Origin: Mycobacterium nebraskense
GTDB taxonomy: Bacteria > Actinomycetota > Actinomycetes > Mycobacteriales > Mycobacteriaceae
Reading direction: 5' to 3'
Length of the DNA stretch: 61,446 nucleotides
Assembly (NCBI RefSeq): GCF_002102255.1
Contig: NZ_LQPH01000103.1
Span: forward strand, 1-61,446
The translations under genes were made by a program, and so were the position numbers. The stretch's first letter is position 1; each line of letters opens with the position of its first letter. Below the pieces are notes generated by a model, which worked only from the letters and a program-made list of their open reading frames with translations, ran no database searches and had not been told where the DNA came from. Shown here piece after piece: positions 25,032 to 34,547 of the stretch.

Positions 25032-25469
25032 CTAGGGCCTGGTGGTGTAGTCCAGGCACACCGTCGTGCCGTTGGGGCGGACGTTGATGGTGCAGTGGTC
25101 GGCGAGCGCATGCATCAGCATGATGCCGCGGGACCGCCGCGGATCGCTGAGCCGCTGCGGCGACGGGTGATGCCACGATCCACGGTCGCTGACGCACACG
25201 CTGATCGACTGGGCGGCGGGGTCGTGGCTTGCCTGCAGTTTCATGGTGCCGACCGTGCGGTGGGCGCGGTATGCGTGCTCGACGCAGTTGGCCAGCGCCT
25301 CGTTGACGCCCAGAATGATGTCGTCGCGAACCTCCGCGGGGGCCTCAGTCACCTCCTGAAGCCACCGGCGCAGGGCACGGCGCAATTCCGCCGCCGTAAC
25401 GGCGTCGGCGGCACCGGCGCAGGTCAATCGCGCTGGCGTCACGACCATGGGTGGAAGAAGTGAGGTCAT
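25032..25469 (-). CDS. Anti-sigma regulatory factor (RsbW-like GHKL ATPase)
   Basis: A 145-residue stand-alone HATPase_c domain of the RsbW/SpoIIAB type. The N box is clear, VNEALANCVEHAYR, the G1 box is VSDRGSWH, and a G2-like stretch is SRGIMLMHALADH. Such proteins bind sigma factors or anti-sigma antagonists and phosphorylate the latter. No sigma factor or STAS antagonist gene lies beside it, so its partner is elsewhere. Start ATG at 25469 has only a weak upstream site; a longer frame to 25529 is less likely. Monocistronic on the minus strand. Confidence 0.85.
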   Translation of the reverse strand: MTSLLPPMVVTPARLTCAGAADAVTAAELRRALRRWLQEVTEAPAEVRDDIILGVNEALANCVEHAYRAHRTVGTMKLQASHDPAAQSISVCVSDRGSWHHPSPQRLSDPRRSRGIMLMHALADHCTINVRPNGTTVCLDYTTRP

Positions 25470-25585
25470 GCTAAGGGCATACCCAGTTGCGGGCGGGGTG
25501 CTAACCCGTTTGCCGTCTCGCTTTGGCAACAGGCGGGTACACGTTCGGAATCGGGTTGCCGTACAACGAGATACAGAGGGATCCT

Positions 25586-26518
25586 ATGGAATTCCGTGCA
25601 TTTATCGAGCCACAGCAGGGCGCCCGTTACGCCGATCAGGTCGCCGTCGCCCAAACCGCCGAGCAGCTGGGCTTTACGGCGTTTTTCCGGTCCGATCACT
25701 ACCTGGCGATGAGCGGCGACGGTATGCCGGGTCCCACCGACTCGTGGGTGACCCTGGGAGCGATCGCGCGCGAGACGTCGAGCATCCGGCTGGGCACCCT
25801 GGTGACCTCCGCAACATTCCGGCATCCGGGTCCGCTGGCCATCGCGGTGGCGCAAGTGGACGACATGAGCGCAGGACGCGTCGAATTCGGTCTGGGCAGC
25901 GGCTGGTTCGAAAAGGAGCACCAGGCTTACGGCATTCCCTTTCCTCCACTGCGGGAGAGGTTCGATCGGCTCAGCGAACAGCTGGCCATCGTCACGGGGC
26001 TGTGGACGACCGAACCGGGTGCGACCTTCGACTACGCCGGGAAGTACTACACCATCGCCGGCTCACCAGCGCTACCCAAACCGACGCAACGCCCGCATCC
26101 GCCGATCGTCATCGGCGGCCTCGGCGCCAAACGCACTCCGCAGCTTGCCGCGACGTACGCGGCCGAGTTCAACATTCCGTTCGCGCCGATCGACGTGGCC
26201 GAGAAGCAGTACCAGCGGGTGGCGCAAGCGGTGGCCGCGGCCGGTAGACCGGACGATTCGATGGCCTACTCGAGCGCGTTCGTGCTCTGCGCCGGCCGCC
26301 GCGACCGTGAGTTGGCCCGCCGCGCCGCGGCGATCGGCCGCGAACTCGACGAGTTGCGCTCCAACAGCCCGCTGGTCGGTACCCCCGCCGAGATCGTTGA
26401 CAACTTGGGCGCCTGGAAGCAGATCGGTGTGCAGCGCGTGTACACCCAGCTGTTGGACCTGACCGATCTCGCGCACCTGGAGCTGTTGGCGAGCGAGGTT
26501 ATGCCACAACTGCTTTGA
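25586..26518 (+). CDS. LLM-class F420-dependent oxidoreductase (TIGR03560-type)
   Basis: A 310-residue luciferase-like TIM barrel, recognised by the start MEFRAFIEPQQGARYADQV and the core GFTAFFRSDHYLAMSG. The segments SIRLGTLVTSATFRHPGPLA and GRVEFGLGSGWFEKEH are those of the mycobacterial F420-dependent subgroup. The ATG at 25586 is preceded by CAGAGGG; a TTG further upstream would add residues with no family match. Substrate unknown. It is divergent from the anti-sigma gene. Confidence 0.88.
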   Translation: MEFRAFIEPQQGARYADQVAVAQTAEQLGFTAFFRSDHYLAMSGDGMPGPTDSWVTLGAIARETSSIRLGTLVTSATFRHPGPLAIAVAQVDDMSAGRVEFGLGSGWFEKEHQAYGIPFPPLRERFDRLSEQLAIVTGLWTTEPGATFDYAGKYYTIAGSPALPKPTQRPHPPIVIGGLGAKRTPQLAATYAAEFNIPFAPIDVAEKQYQRVAQAVAAAGRPDDSMAYSSAFVLCAGRRDRELARRAAAIGRELDELRSNSPLVGTPAEIVDNLGAWKQIGVQRVYTQLLDLTDLAHLELLASEVMPQLL

Positions 26519-26761
26519 CGATGGGTGGCCCAGCACCCTTTAATCCAGGCGCGGTTCATCCGGTGCGAGGCATCTGATGGCCGTCCCCCGTTGTCATTTC
26601 CGCGGCCGCAGCACGGGTGTCACCAGTTCACCTGTGTCAAGGTAGCTGTCGAGGTTGCGAGGGTGGCAACCGGCATCTTTCGGTACCGACAACGGCGCTG
26701 GCACAAGCTCGTTCGCCCGCACCTGCTTCCCTAGGGTCCCGCTTACACGTCCTGAAGGTGG

Positions 26762-28327
26762 CTAGCCGGTGTCCGCTTCGACCAAGCTAAGGTGGACCGC
26801 GCGGCGGTTGGCTTTCGACAACTTATCGAGGCGTCCATAGGGTTCCATCAGTCCGTTATGGACGTTGACATTTCCGCCTGTGGCGCAGTGGCGGCGCTGC
26901 CAGTCGCTGATCGCTTGGTGCGCAGCGTGATCGAGGTAGTTCGCCACCAGGTGGATGGTGACCGTGGTGCGCTCGGGGATCGTTGCAAGCACTCCCGTGA
27001 GCCGGGGCAGGGCCAGGAAGGTACATGCCCCTTCGATGATCAGATGCCATTCGTCGCCGACGGGCTTCGCTTCCACCCTGGCCCGAACCACCCGCCACCC
27101 GGTGGCGACGACCGCCACGGCGAGTCCGATCATGACGCCGTGCAGCAGATTGAGGAAGACAACGCCGAGGATGGTCACCAGGTAGACGGCCAGATCGCCG
27201 TTGCGCAGTGCGGTCTCGATGTGTGCGGGCTTCAGCAGCTCGATTCCGATGACGATGAGCAAGCCGGCGAGTGCCGCGGTGGGGATTTGTTCGACCAACT
27301 CCGCAAAGGGCACGGCAAACAACAGGATCCAGACTCCGTGCATGATCGTCGAGGCGCGGGTTTTGGCGCCCGCGTTGACATTAGCCGCGCTGCGCACGAT
27401 GACGCCGGCGATGGGAAGCCCGCCGATCGCGCCCGACGCCATGTTCGCGGCGCCCTGCCCGATCAGCTCGCGGTTGAAGTCGGTGCGCGCCCCGGTGTGC
27501 ATCCGGTCGATCGAGACCGCCGTCAGCAGGCTTTGGACGCTGGTGATCAGCGTGACAGTGATCACCGCGATCACGACTGCCCTCCAGTTCCCATCCGGGA
27601 GCTGCGGCAGCTGCAGCGCCTCCAGCACCGAACCTTCCAGCCTGATGCGGGATACGTTGAACGGCAACACGACCGAAATGATCGTGACGACGACGATGGC
27701 GACCAGTGGGCCAGGGATCTTGGCCACCCGGGCCGGTGCCCAGCGCCACGCAATCAGAATGGCGATGACGACCAGGCCCAGCACGAGCCCCGGACGGTGC
27801 GCGCCGGCAATTTGCGCGGGCAGACCGACGACGTTTGTCCACGCCGAGCTCTGCGATTCACCGCCCAGCAATACGTGCACCTGCTGCAAGGCGATGGTGA
27901 TTCCGATGCCGGCCAGCATAGCGTGCACGACAACCGGTGAGATCGCCAGCGCAGCACGCGCAATCCGGCTGATTCCCAACATGATTTGCAGGGCACCGGC
28001 AATGACGGTGATCAAACACGTTACTGCCCAACCAAACTGGGAGACCAGATCGGCGACAACGACCGTGAGCCCAGCGGCCGGACCACTGACCTGCAACGGC
28101 GACCCGCCGATGCACCCCGCGACGATCCCCCCGACGATCGCCGCGATCAAACCGGACAGTACGGGAGCGTCCGAGGCGATGGCGATCCCCAGCGACAACG
28201 GAAGCGCCACCAGAAAGACCACCAACGATGCCGGCAAGTCGTACTGGACGGTCGCGCGGAACCGGTCAACTCGAGTCGGTTCCGTCTTCTCGGCGTTTTG
28301 TTCAACCACCTGCCCAGCGTGTTGCAT
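26762..28327 (-). CDS. SulP-family anion transporter
   Basis: A 521-residue SLC26/SulP permease with around ten to twelve hydrophobic helices. The N-terminal signature VALPLSLGIAIASDAPVLSG and SGPAAGLTVVVADLV match SulP proteins related to bicarbonate and sulfate carriers. The C-terminal ~90 residues (IIEGACTFLALPRLTG, HLVANYLDHAAH) form a degenerate STAS domain. Homologues in mycobacteria are sometimes fused to a carbonic anhydrase; no such domain is present here. A strong binding site GGGAGGGG precedes the ATG at 28327. It is flanked by 243 and 283 bases without recognisable genes. Confidence 0.88.
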   Translation of the reverse strand: MQHAGQVVEQNAEKTEPTRVDRFRATVQYDLPASLVVFLVALPLSLGIAIASDAPVLSGLIAAIVGGIVAGCIGGSPLQVSGPAAGLTVVVADLVSQFGWAVTCLITVIAGALQIMLGISRIARAALAISPVVVHAMLAGIGITIALQQVHVLLGGESQSSAWTNVVGLPAQIAGAHRPGLVLGLVVIAILIAWRWAPARVAKIPGPLVAIVVVTIISVVLPFNVSRIRLEGSVLEALQLPQLPDGNWRAVVIAVITVTLITSVQSLLTAVSIDRMHTGARTDFNRELIGQGAANMASGAIGGLPIAGVIVRSAANVNAGAKTRASTIMHGVWILLFAVPFAELVEQIPTAALAGLLIVIGIELLKPAHIETALRNGDLAVYLVTILGVVFLNLLHGVMIGLAVAVVATGWRVVRARVEAKPVGDEWHLIIEGACTFLALPRLTGVLATIPERTTVTIHLVANYLDHAAHQAISDWQRRHCATGGNVNVHNGLMEPYGRLDKLSKANRRAVHLSLVEADTG

Positions 28328-28610
28328 CGGCCCCTCCCTGGGATATGCATAACGGGATGCGTTCGGATGTCCGCCCGTAACGCACCCAAAGAGTGCAATT
28401 TAAAACCCTGCGGCACAAGCGATCACAATCGCCGCAAACGTCGTTGTGTTGCTAAGTGTGCCCGGCCTCTGGATATCGAAGGTATGGGGCAGCCATGCGG
28501 GTGGCAACCCGACGGGCCGGGCGCATATCGAATCCAAATGTTTTGCCGCGGATGGCTACCGAGGCCGCGCGATGTGCGTGATCTGCGAAATAGATTGGGG
28601 TGCAGAGTGT

Positions 28611-29033
28611 TTACTCAAGAACGAAGACGGGTATCTGTCTCGTTGTCTTGGTCTGGTATTCGGCATAGGGAGGATAGGCTTCGACCGCTCGCTGCCACCA
28701 CTGCTCGCGCTCGGACCCCTCGAGCTCGCGTGCCCGTAGCGTGACGACCCTTTCGCCATCTTGCAGCGTCACCTGGGGATTGGCCTTCAGGTTGAAGTAC
28801 CACAACGGATGCGCCGGGGCGCCGCCTTTCGACGCAACCATGGCGTAACGGCCGTCGTTTTCGACGCGCATCATCGGCACGTACCGCCTTTTGCCGGACT
28901 TTGCTCCGGTCACGGTCACCAGAACTATGGGCCGATCGAGAATTTCGACTCCGTCGGTCGTGCCTTGTTCGAGGATCCGCTCGGTCTGCTCACGCACCCA
29001 ATCCCTCGGGCTCAGTTCGATGTCGTCAGCCAT
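28611..29033 (-). CDS. Deazaflavin (F420)-dependent nitroreductase, Ddn-like
   Basis: A 140-residue split-barrel protein of the deazaflavin-dependent nitroreductase family, the group of M. tuberculosis Ddn that activates pretomanid and reduces quinones with F420H2. The pattern RPIVLVTVTGAKSGKRRYVP, then MVASKGGAPAHPLWYFNL and NPQVTLQDG is diagnostic. Start ATG at 29033 excludes a short upstream extension without homology. Its function is probably quinone or nitro-compound reduction at the membrane. Divergent from a methyltransferase gene. Confidence 0.92.
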   Translation of the reverse strand: MADDIELSPRDWVREQTERILEQGTTDGVEILDRPIVLVTVTGAKSGKRRYVPMMRVENDGRYAMVASKGGAPAHPLWYFNLKANPQVTLQDGERVVTLRARELEGSEREQWWQRAVEAYPPYAEYQTKTTRQIPVFVLE

Positions 29034-29164
29034 ACCCGATCTCAACACGTCATCGCGCCCTAGTCACCCCCGTGCGCATTGTCGAACGGTCCGTCCGCGC
29101 CGAAATGCGTACAGTGGACCTTATCGCTTAAGTGAGCTAACTAATGACAGAGGGGAGTCCGGTC

Positions 29165-30064
29165 GTGGCCCGCACCGAGAACGACACATGGGATTTGGCG
29201 TCCAGCGTCGGCGCCACCGCAACGGCGGTCGCCGCACAGCGGGCGATCGCTTCAAAGGGGCCGGACGCCCTCCTGAACGACCCCTTTGCCGATCCCCTTG
29301 TTCGCGCGGTGGGCAGCGATATCTTCATCAAGCTCCTCGACAATGAGGTCGACCGGTCCAACGATCCCCTGCTGAATCGCCAGGCGGTGAACGAGCAGAT
29401 CACGGTGCGCACCCGTTACTTCGACGACTTCTTCATGCAGGCAACCGAATCCGGTATTCAGCAGGCCGTGATCCTGGCATCCGGCCTGGACACCAGGGCC
29501 TACCGACTGCCCTGGCCGACCGGCACGGTGGTCTACGAGATCGACCAACCCGAGGTCATCGAGTTCAAGACGCGGGTATTGGCCGGCCTGGGCGCCGACC
29601 CGACCACCCAGCGCCGCACGGTGGCGATCGACCTGCGCGACGACTGGCCGGCCGCCCTGGTCGAGGCCGGATTCGATGCGAACGAGCCGACGGCTTGGAG
29701 TGCCGAAGGCCTGCTCGTCTACCTGCCGCCCGAGGCGCAGGACCGCTTGTTCGACAACGTCGTCGCGTTGTCGGCGCCGGGCAGCCGGATCGCGACCGAG
29801 CACATGGATGTGCGCAACGTCCCTTCGGACTGGGCCCAGAAGCTGACCGCGCGGTCGCAACGGCTGGGCTCCAACATCAATTTGGCCGAGTTGTTCTACA
29901 CCGGAGACCGCAACACCGCCGCTGAATATCTGGCCGCGCATGGCTGGCAGGTCGACATCCGAACAACCGACCAGGCCTTTGCCGCCCACGGGTTCGAAGT
30001 ACCCAATGATGAGCTGGCTTCATTCGGCGAAGACTCCGGTTACCTGACGGCCACCCTTAAGTAG
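29165..30064 (+). CDS. SAM-dependent methyltransferase (Rv0145/LCM-like family)
   Basis: A 299-residue protein of the large mycobacterial family of putative O-methyltransferases related to leucine carboxyl methyltransferase (TIGR00027). It shows ARTENDTWDLASSVGATATA, then VILASGLDTRAYRLPWP, the SAM motif VYEIDQPEVIEFK, and SAEGLLVYLPPEAQ. The GTG at 29165 was preferred to the ATG at 29144 because the site GAGGGGAG lies between them and relatives begin ARTENDTWD. Mycobacteria have a dozen paralogues with unknown substrates. The next gene also encodes a methyltransferase but has its own promoter. Confidence 0.88.
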   Translation: MARTENDTWDLASSVGATATAVAAQRAIASKGPDALLNDPFADPLVRAVGSDIFIKLLDNEVDRSNDPLLNRQAVNEQITVRTRYFDDFFMQATESGIQQAVILASGLDTRAYRLPWPTGTVVYEIDQPEVIEFKTRVLAGLGADPTTQRRTVAIDLRDDWPAALVEAGFDANEPTAWSAEGLLVYLPPEAQDRLFDNVVALSAPGSRIATEHMDVRNVPSDWAQKLTARSQRLGSNINLAELFYTGDRNTAAEYLAAHGWQVDIRTTDQAFAAHGFEVPNDELASFGEDSGYLTATLK

Positions 30065-30077
30065 GTGTGGCCTTCGG

Positions 30078-30821
<744 letters not shown>

Positions 30822-30919
30822 GCGACCGGCTGAGCCCTGTCCGGATTCAGCCAGGTTTCGATGCGTGGGATTCGGGAGACCCTGACTGGAGCAGCACAGA
30901 CGGTCAGAGGAGATTTCAC

Positions 30920-31087
30920 GTGGACCATCAAGTCAATGTCGACCCGCTACCCGCACCCGAGGACGCCAGGGAGGCGACCGAGGAACAGCGCAAGCTGCAG
31001 GAACAACTGGAGCACCAGAACGACGACCCGGACGCGCCAGGATTGCACCAGTCTCGACGTGACCTTCCCGACGAGAGCACGCGCTAG
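30920..31087 (+). CDS. Small acidic hypothetical protein, 55 residues
   Basis: A GTG at 30920, six bases behind the strong site AGAGGAG, opens a 55-codon frame ending in TAG at 31085. The product is acidic and glutamine/glutamate-rich, with a likely helix EATEEQRKLQEQLEHQ flanked by proline- and aspartate-rich ends. It has no signal peptide or membrane segment. I do not recognise a family; a hairpin follows the stop directly, supporting a real transcription unit. It may be cotranscribed with the methyltransferase gene. Confidence 0.6.
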   Translation: MDHQVNVDPLPAPEDAREATEEQRKLQEQLEHQNDDPDAPGLHQSRRDLPDESTR

Positions 31088-31090
31088 CTG

Positions 31091-31110
31091 TGCCCCTGGC
31101 GCGTGGGGCA
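31091..31110 (+). terminator. Possible terminator hairpin
   Basis: TGCCCC and GGGGCA form a six-base GC-rich stem with an eight-base loop, starting four bases after the stop of the 55-residue gene. No T-tract follows, as is common in mycobacteria. It lies between convergent units. Confidence 0.4.
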
Positions 31111-31180
31111 ACTGTTCGTTGGAAATCGGTTGTGCCCCAGCAAATCAACCGATGCCGGCCAGGAGTCTCGCGGGCAACTG

Positions 31181-31525
31181 TCAGCTTCTGATGTTCCGGC
31201 GGTCGTGTGCGAGCACCACCGCCGCCAAGCCCATCAGGGTGAGGCCGCCGAGGGCCGCCACGGGAATCGCCCACGCGCGTCGGATCATCAGCGCGTTGTC
31301 ACATCGGCCGACGTAGTTCGTGCTTGACCTGGCGACCCCGTGTTCGTTCATCTTTTGGTCGGCGCTGGACGCTTGGGTCAGGTCGGTCGTCAGGCCGCTG
31401 CCGCATTTGACTTGCCAACCGAATTGGTCGTAGGCGTCGATGAACACCGGGAAGCGCAACGCGAAAAACCCCACGGTTAAAGCCACTACCGCCGCTGAGA
31501 AAACCAAAGGCCCGCGTTTGAGCAT
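31181..31525 (-). CDS. Small membrane protein, two transmembrane helices
   Basis: A 114-residue protein with a hydrophobic helix at residues 6-25 (PLVFSAAVVALTVGFFAL), an extracytoplasmic loop with two cysteines (WQVKCGSG, GRCDNAL) that could form a disulfide, and a second helix near residues 85-105 (IPVAALGGLTLMGLAAVVLA), ending in basic residues. ATG at 31525 follows the stop of the next small membrane gene by 11 bases, so they are cotranscribed. No known family was recognised; similar conserved membrane proteins occur in mycobacteria. Confidence 0.7.
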   Translation of the reverse strand: MLKRGPLVFSAAVVALTVGFFALRFPVFIDAYDQFGWQVKCGSGLTTDLTQASSADQKMNEHGVARSSTNYVGRCDNALMIRRAWAIPVAALGGLTLMGLAAVVLAHDRRNIRS

Positions 31526-31536
31526 CTGTTCCGCGC

Positions 31537-31761
31537 CTAGGTCATGCACACGTTGGCGAAAATCAGCACCGGCCACGACACGATCGAGCCGAGAAATGAC
31601 ACGACGAGATCCACGCCCTGCATGTCGCGCAGGTGCGCCGTGTGAGTGGACGACCAGATGACCCCTACGATCAGATACGGCGTGCCCAGCAACACGGTAA
31701 GGCCCAGCAGCTCGGCAATCGTCAACTGGTAATCCAGTAGCCGGCGGATCCTGTTGAGCAT
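31537..31761 (-). CDS. Small membrane protein, two transmembrane helices
   Basis: A 74-residue hydrophobic protein: after a basic N-terminus (MLNRIRRLLD), helices span about residues 14-36 (IAELLGLTVLLGTPYLIVGV) and 50-70 (VVSFLGSIVSWPVLIFANV). The gene comes first in a two-gene unit with the 114-residue membrane protein. A binding site AAAGGTCC precedes the ATG. I do not recognise the family. The two proteins may form a complex in the membrane, by inference from coupling only. Confidence 0.65.
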   Translation of the reverse strand: MLNRIRRLLDYQLTIAELLGLTVLLGTPYLIVGVIWSSTHTAHLRDMQGVDLVVSFLGSIVSWPVLIFANVCMT

Positions 31762-31987
31762 CGGGCGGACCTTTCGCGGGGGCGCAGACCGCCGCTATGT
31801 TAATGGCAATTCGGCGATTTTGGTAGCAGCTCGCCGTAATTGGACAACACTCCGTCACGCAGCTGGATCAGAGATTCGCCTGAGCAGCAAGGCGTTCGGA
31901 ATGCCGTACATCGCCCTCATTCGTTGGACGGCCCTATCGCAAGTACAGCAGTATTTGGGCCTTGAGACGGCCTACGTCCGCGTTTAA

Positions 31988-33250
31988 TCAGCCGCGTTGC
32001 GTGCCGCCGCGAGGGGCCTTGCCGGAAGTTACGGCGGATTTGCCAAGCAAGGTGATTTCCATCAGCCGGCGCACCGTCATGCGAGCGGGCTGACTCGGGC
32101 CGGGGACGACGAGCTGGCCGATGTCGACGGCGAGGGCAAACGAAGCGTGTACGGCGTATCGCGCGCGGTCGAGCGTTAGTTCGGGCCGCGCCGCCACCGC
32201 CAGCCGGGCCCAGGATTCGACGGTGGAGCGGTGAATGTTGTAGAGAAGCACCGCGTCCGTGTCAGGCAGGTTGTGGCGCTCCGTGTAGTACACGCGCGCC
32301 AGTTCGGGATTGGCGAAGGACCGTGTGACGAAGGCGTCGATCAGCTGCGCCAGCGATTGCTCCGGATCACTGCCCGCGGCCAAGATGGTGGACAGGTCAC
32401 CGGACAGCTGGTCGGCCCCGCGCCGATATGAGACCGCCAGTATCGCGGCCTTGCTCGGGAAGTATTGGTAGATGCTGGCCACCGGTATGCCAACCGCTGC
32501 CGCGATGTCCTCCATGCCGGTTTCGCGGTATCCGCGTTCGTTGAACAACCGTATCGATTCGTGCAACAGCAATTCGTAGCTGCCGACGGCGCTTGTAATC
32601 GTCGCTGCCCGTGCCGCTTCCGACCCACTCGCCCGCTGCGCCGGCACGTCGGCCCTCAACACGGTCGCCGCGATGTCGGCCAACGTCGCCCGGATCTCGC
32701 CGTTGCCCAACCGGGAACGATGGTCGGTGACGCTGCCAATGACACTCAGCGCCGCCGCCGAGAGCACCCAACGCTGCCGCGATTGCAGTTTGGGCCGCAG
32801 CCTGATCAACGGCCGCTGTAGACGCAGGTTGACCAGCTTGACCTGCTCGGCCAACGCTTCCTGATCTTCACCGTGCAGGTAGCGGCCTTCCCATCGATAG
32901 AGCCCGCCCGCTGTGCGGTTGACGATGGCGGTGTCGATCAGCGCGCCGGTCAGTGCGCGCAACGTCTCCTCGGGATCGGCATCGTCGGGCAGGTGGTCGG
33001 CGAACTCGGTGGCGTCGACGAGCCGCTGCCCGAGGGCCAGGACCGCGGAGCGAAACAGGTCGTATTTGCCCTGCGAATGCCGGTACAGCGCCGCCGCCGA
33101 GATCCCGACCCGGGTCGCAATATTCTCCATGCTGACCGCGTGGTAGCCGAGCTCGCTGAAGGCATCGGCGGCGGCCCGGGCGATCTGCGCCTTGCGGTCT
33201 CTCGGGCGCCGCTTCACTGGGTTTGCGGACGAGCCGCTCGCCGGCGTCAT
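31988..33250 (-). CDS. Double TetR regulator (two tandem TetR units in one chain)
   Basis: A 420-residue protein carrying two complete TetR-type DNA-binding domains. The first is at about residues 18-62 (AAADAFSELGYHAVSMENIA, AAALYRHSQGKYDLF). The second begins around residue 225 (LFNERGYRETGMEDIAAAVG, VASIYQYFPSKAAIL). Each is followed by its own helical ligand-binding region, so one chain mimics a TetR dimer, a head-to-tail fusion. Typical TetR proteins are about 200 residues. The ATG at 33250 matches the basic linker SANPVKRRPRDRKAQIAR. The target is unknown; neighbours are the small membrane gene pair (same strand, downstream) and the broken DMT transporter. Confidence 0.9.
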   Translation of the reverse strand: MTPASGSSANPVKRRPRDRKAQIARAAADAFSELGYHAVSMENIATRVGISAAALYRHSQGKYDLFRSAVLALGQRLVDATEFADHLPDDADPEETLRALTGALIDTAIVNRTAGGLYRWEGRYLHGEDQEALAEQVKLVNLRLQRPLIRLRPKLQSRQRWVLSAAALSVIGSVTDHRSRLGNGEIRATLADIAATVLRADVPAQRASGSEAARAATITSAVGSYELLLHESIRLFNERGYRETGMEDIAAAVGIPVASIYQYFPSKAAILAVSYRRGADQLSGDLSTILAAGSDPEQSLAQLIDAFVTRSFANPELARVYYTERHNLPDTDAVLLYNIHRSTVESWARLAVAARPELTLDRARYAVHASFALAVDIGQLVVPGPSQPARMTVRRLMEITLLGKSAVTSGKAPRGGTQRG

Positions 33251-33416
33251 AGAGATCACCGTAGCCGCCTGGGCATGGCTGGGAGGGCGCGCGGCTGACC
33301 GTTTTCTCGGACACGGCTACCTCATCGCAGCGAGTGCGGCTCACGGACGCTCGCCGGCCAATTCCGGTGAGCCGATATGGCTTGGCGTGCAGGCGGATTC
33401 GGAGCACGATCGAGCG

Positions 33417-34401
33417 CTACCTTCGCGAATTGGAGGGCGACCCGCACGACGCACGAGCCAGTTGGCCAGCCGGGGACGCCACTGACACCCGGGCGAACTC
33501 GGCGCGCGCCTTGGCCGCACGGCTGGGGCGGGCTCCCCTGCTGTTGAGCCAGCAGGCGAAGCCGCCCAGGACCAGGCCGACCGCAACACCAGCGTCGGGC
33601 CGCTGGCCCAGCATGAGCCACGACAGCACCCCCGCAACGGCGGGAATGATGGCGAACAACATCGCCACCGCCGCCGCGCCGTGGGTATTGATCGCGCGAA
33701 CATAGAGGCTCACCGCCAGCGTCGCATTCAACAGCACCATGCCGGCAACCGCGATCGCCGCCTGCCGGACGTCGTGCACGGCGAACGGCGTCAGGATCGC
33801 CAGCGCCGCTGCGGGAATCAGCGCGACCGCGTTCTGCAGCGCACTCATCGTGCGGAAATCGACACCGGCGCAGAACCGCTGCTGGTAAATGCCGCCAGCC
33901 GAAAGACCAAGCAGACCAACCCCAAGCAGCCCGATGACGGGGTCCACGCCGTGGGCACTCGTCAGCCTCCTGGCACATGCGGCGAGCACCGCGACGACGC
34001 CGAGGGCGAGCGCCGCCACCCGGTGCGGACCGAGCGGCTCGCGTAGGAACACGGCGGCCAGGATGGCGGTGGCGACCGGGTTCATAGCGATCACCACCGC
34101 ACACAACACCGCCGGTGATCCGAGCTGAACGGCCTCGTAAAGGCAGCAGAACTGCACGGGCTTGGATCAGCAGGCCGACCACAACGACGTGACCGAACTG
34201 CGCTCCCCGCGGCCAGGGCGCCTTGGCCAGCACAGCCCATATGGCCAAAATTGTTGCGGCCAAACCAAATCGCAGCACCAGCGCGGCCATCGGCGCCATG
34301 GAGGTCACCGCCAGCACCCCGATGGGGTAACCGAGCGCGTAGAAGAACGTCACCGCCGACGCGGTCGTCAGCGGCATGCGCGGCAGGTCCATGTGACCCA
34401 T
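33417..34401 (-). pseudogene. EamA/DMT-family transporter, frameshifted
   Basis: An EamA-type drug/metabolite transporter split between two frames. The N-terminal part (34401 down to about 34158) encodes helices 1-3 and ends GHVVVVGLLIQA; the continuation VQFCCLYEAVQLGSPAVLC is one frame over and runs to 33417, covering the remaining helices (VIAMNPVATAILAAVF, AVAMLFAIIPAVAGVL). A single extra G in the GGG at 34158-34160 (C on the coding strand) explains it: the total length is 985 bases, one more than a multiple of three. Either the gene is inactive or the base is a sequencing error. It is divergent from a LysR gene that likely controls it. Confidence 0.85.
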
Positions 34402-34440
34402 GCTGCCCAGGCCGGCACCCGCAGTCCAACGATTATTGCT

Positions 34441-34454
34441 GATCGGAACCGATC
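34441..34454. promoter_or_regulatory. Palindrome between DMT transporter and LysR genes
   Basis: GATCGG and CCGATC are perfect inverted half-sites separated by AA in the 146-base divergent region. LysR proteins bind dyads in this position, so this is a candidate operator; the canonical T-N11-A form could not be fixed with confidence. Confidence 0.4.
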
Positions 34455-34547
34455 GCTTTGGCTTATCAGTCAGGTAGGCATGCGACTAAGATTGGCATGG
34501 GGAGCGTAACAATTGATCAGGATTGCTAATCGAACTATGGTGTTGCT

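Noticed and set aside
28446..28739. Plus-strand frame between SulP and the Ddn-like gene
   Set aside because: It runs antisense into the Ddn-like gene and has no binding site or homology.
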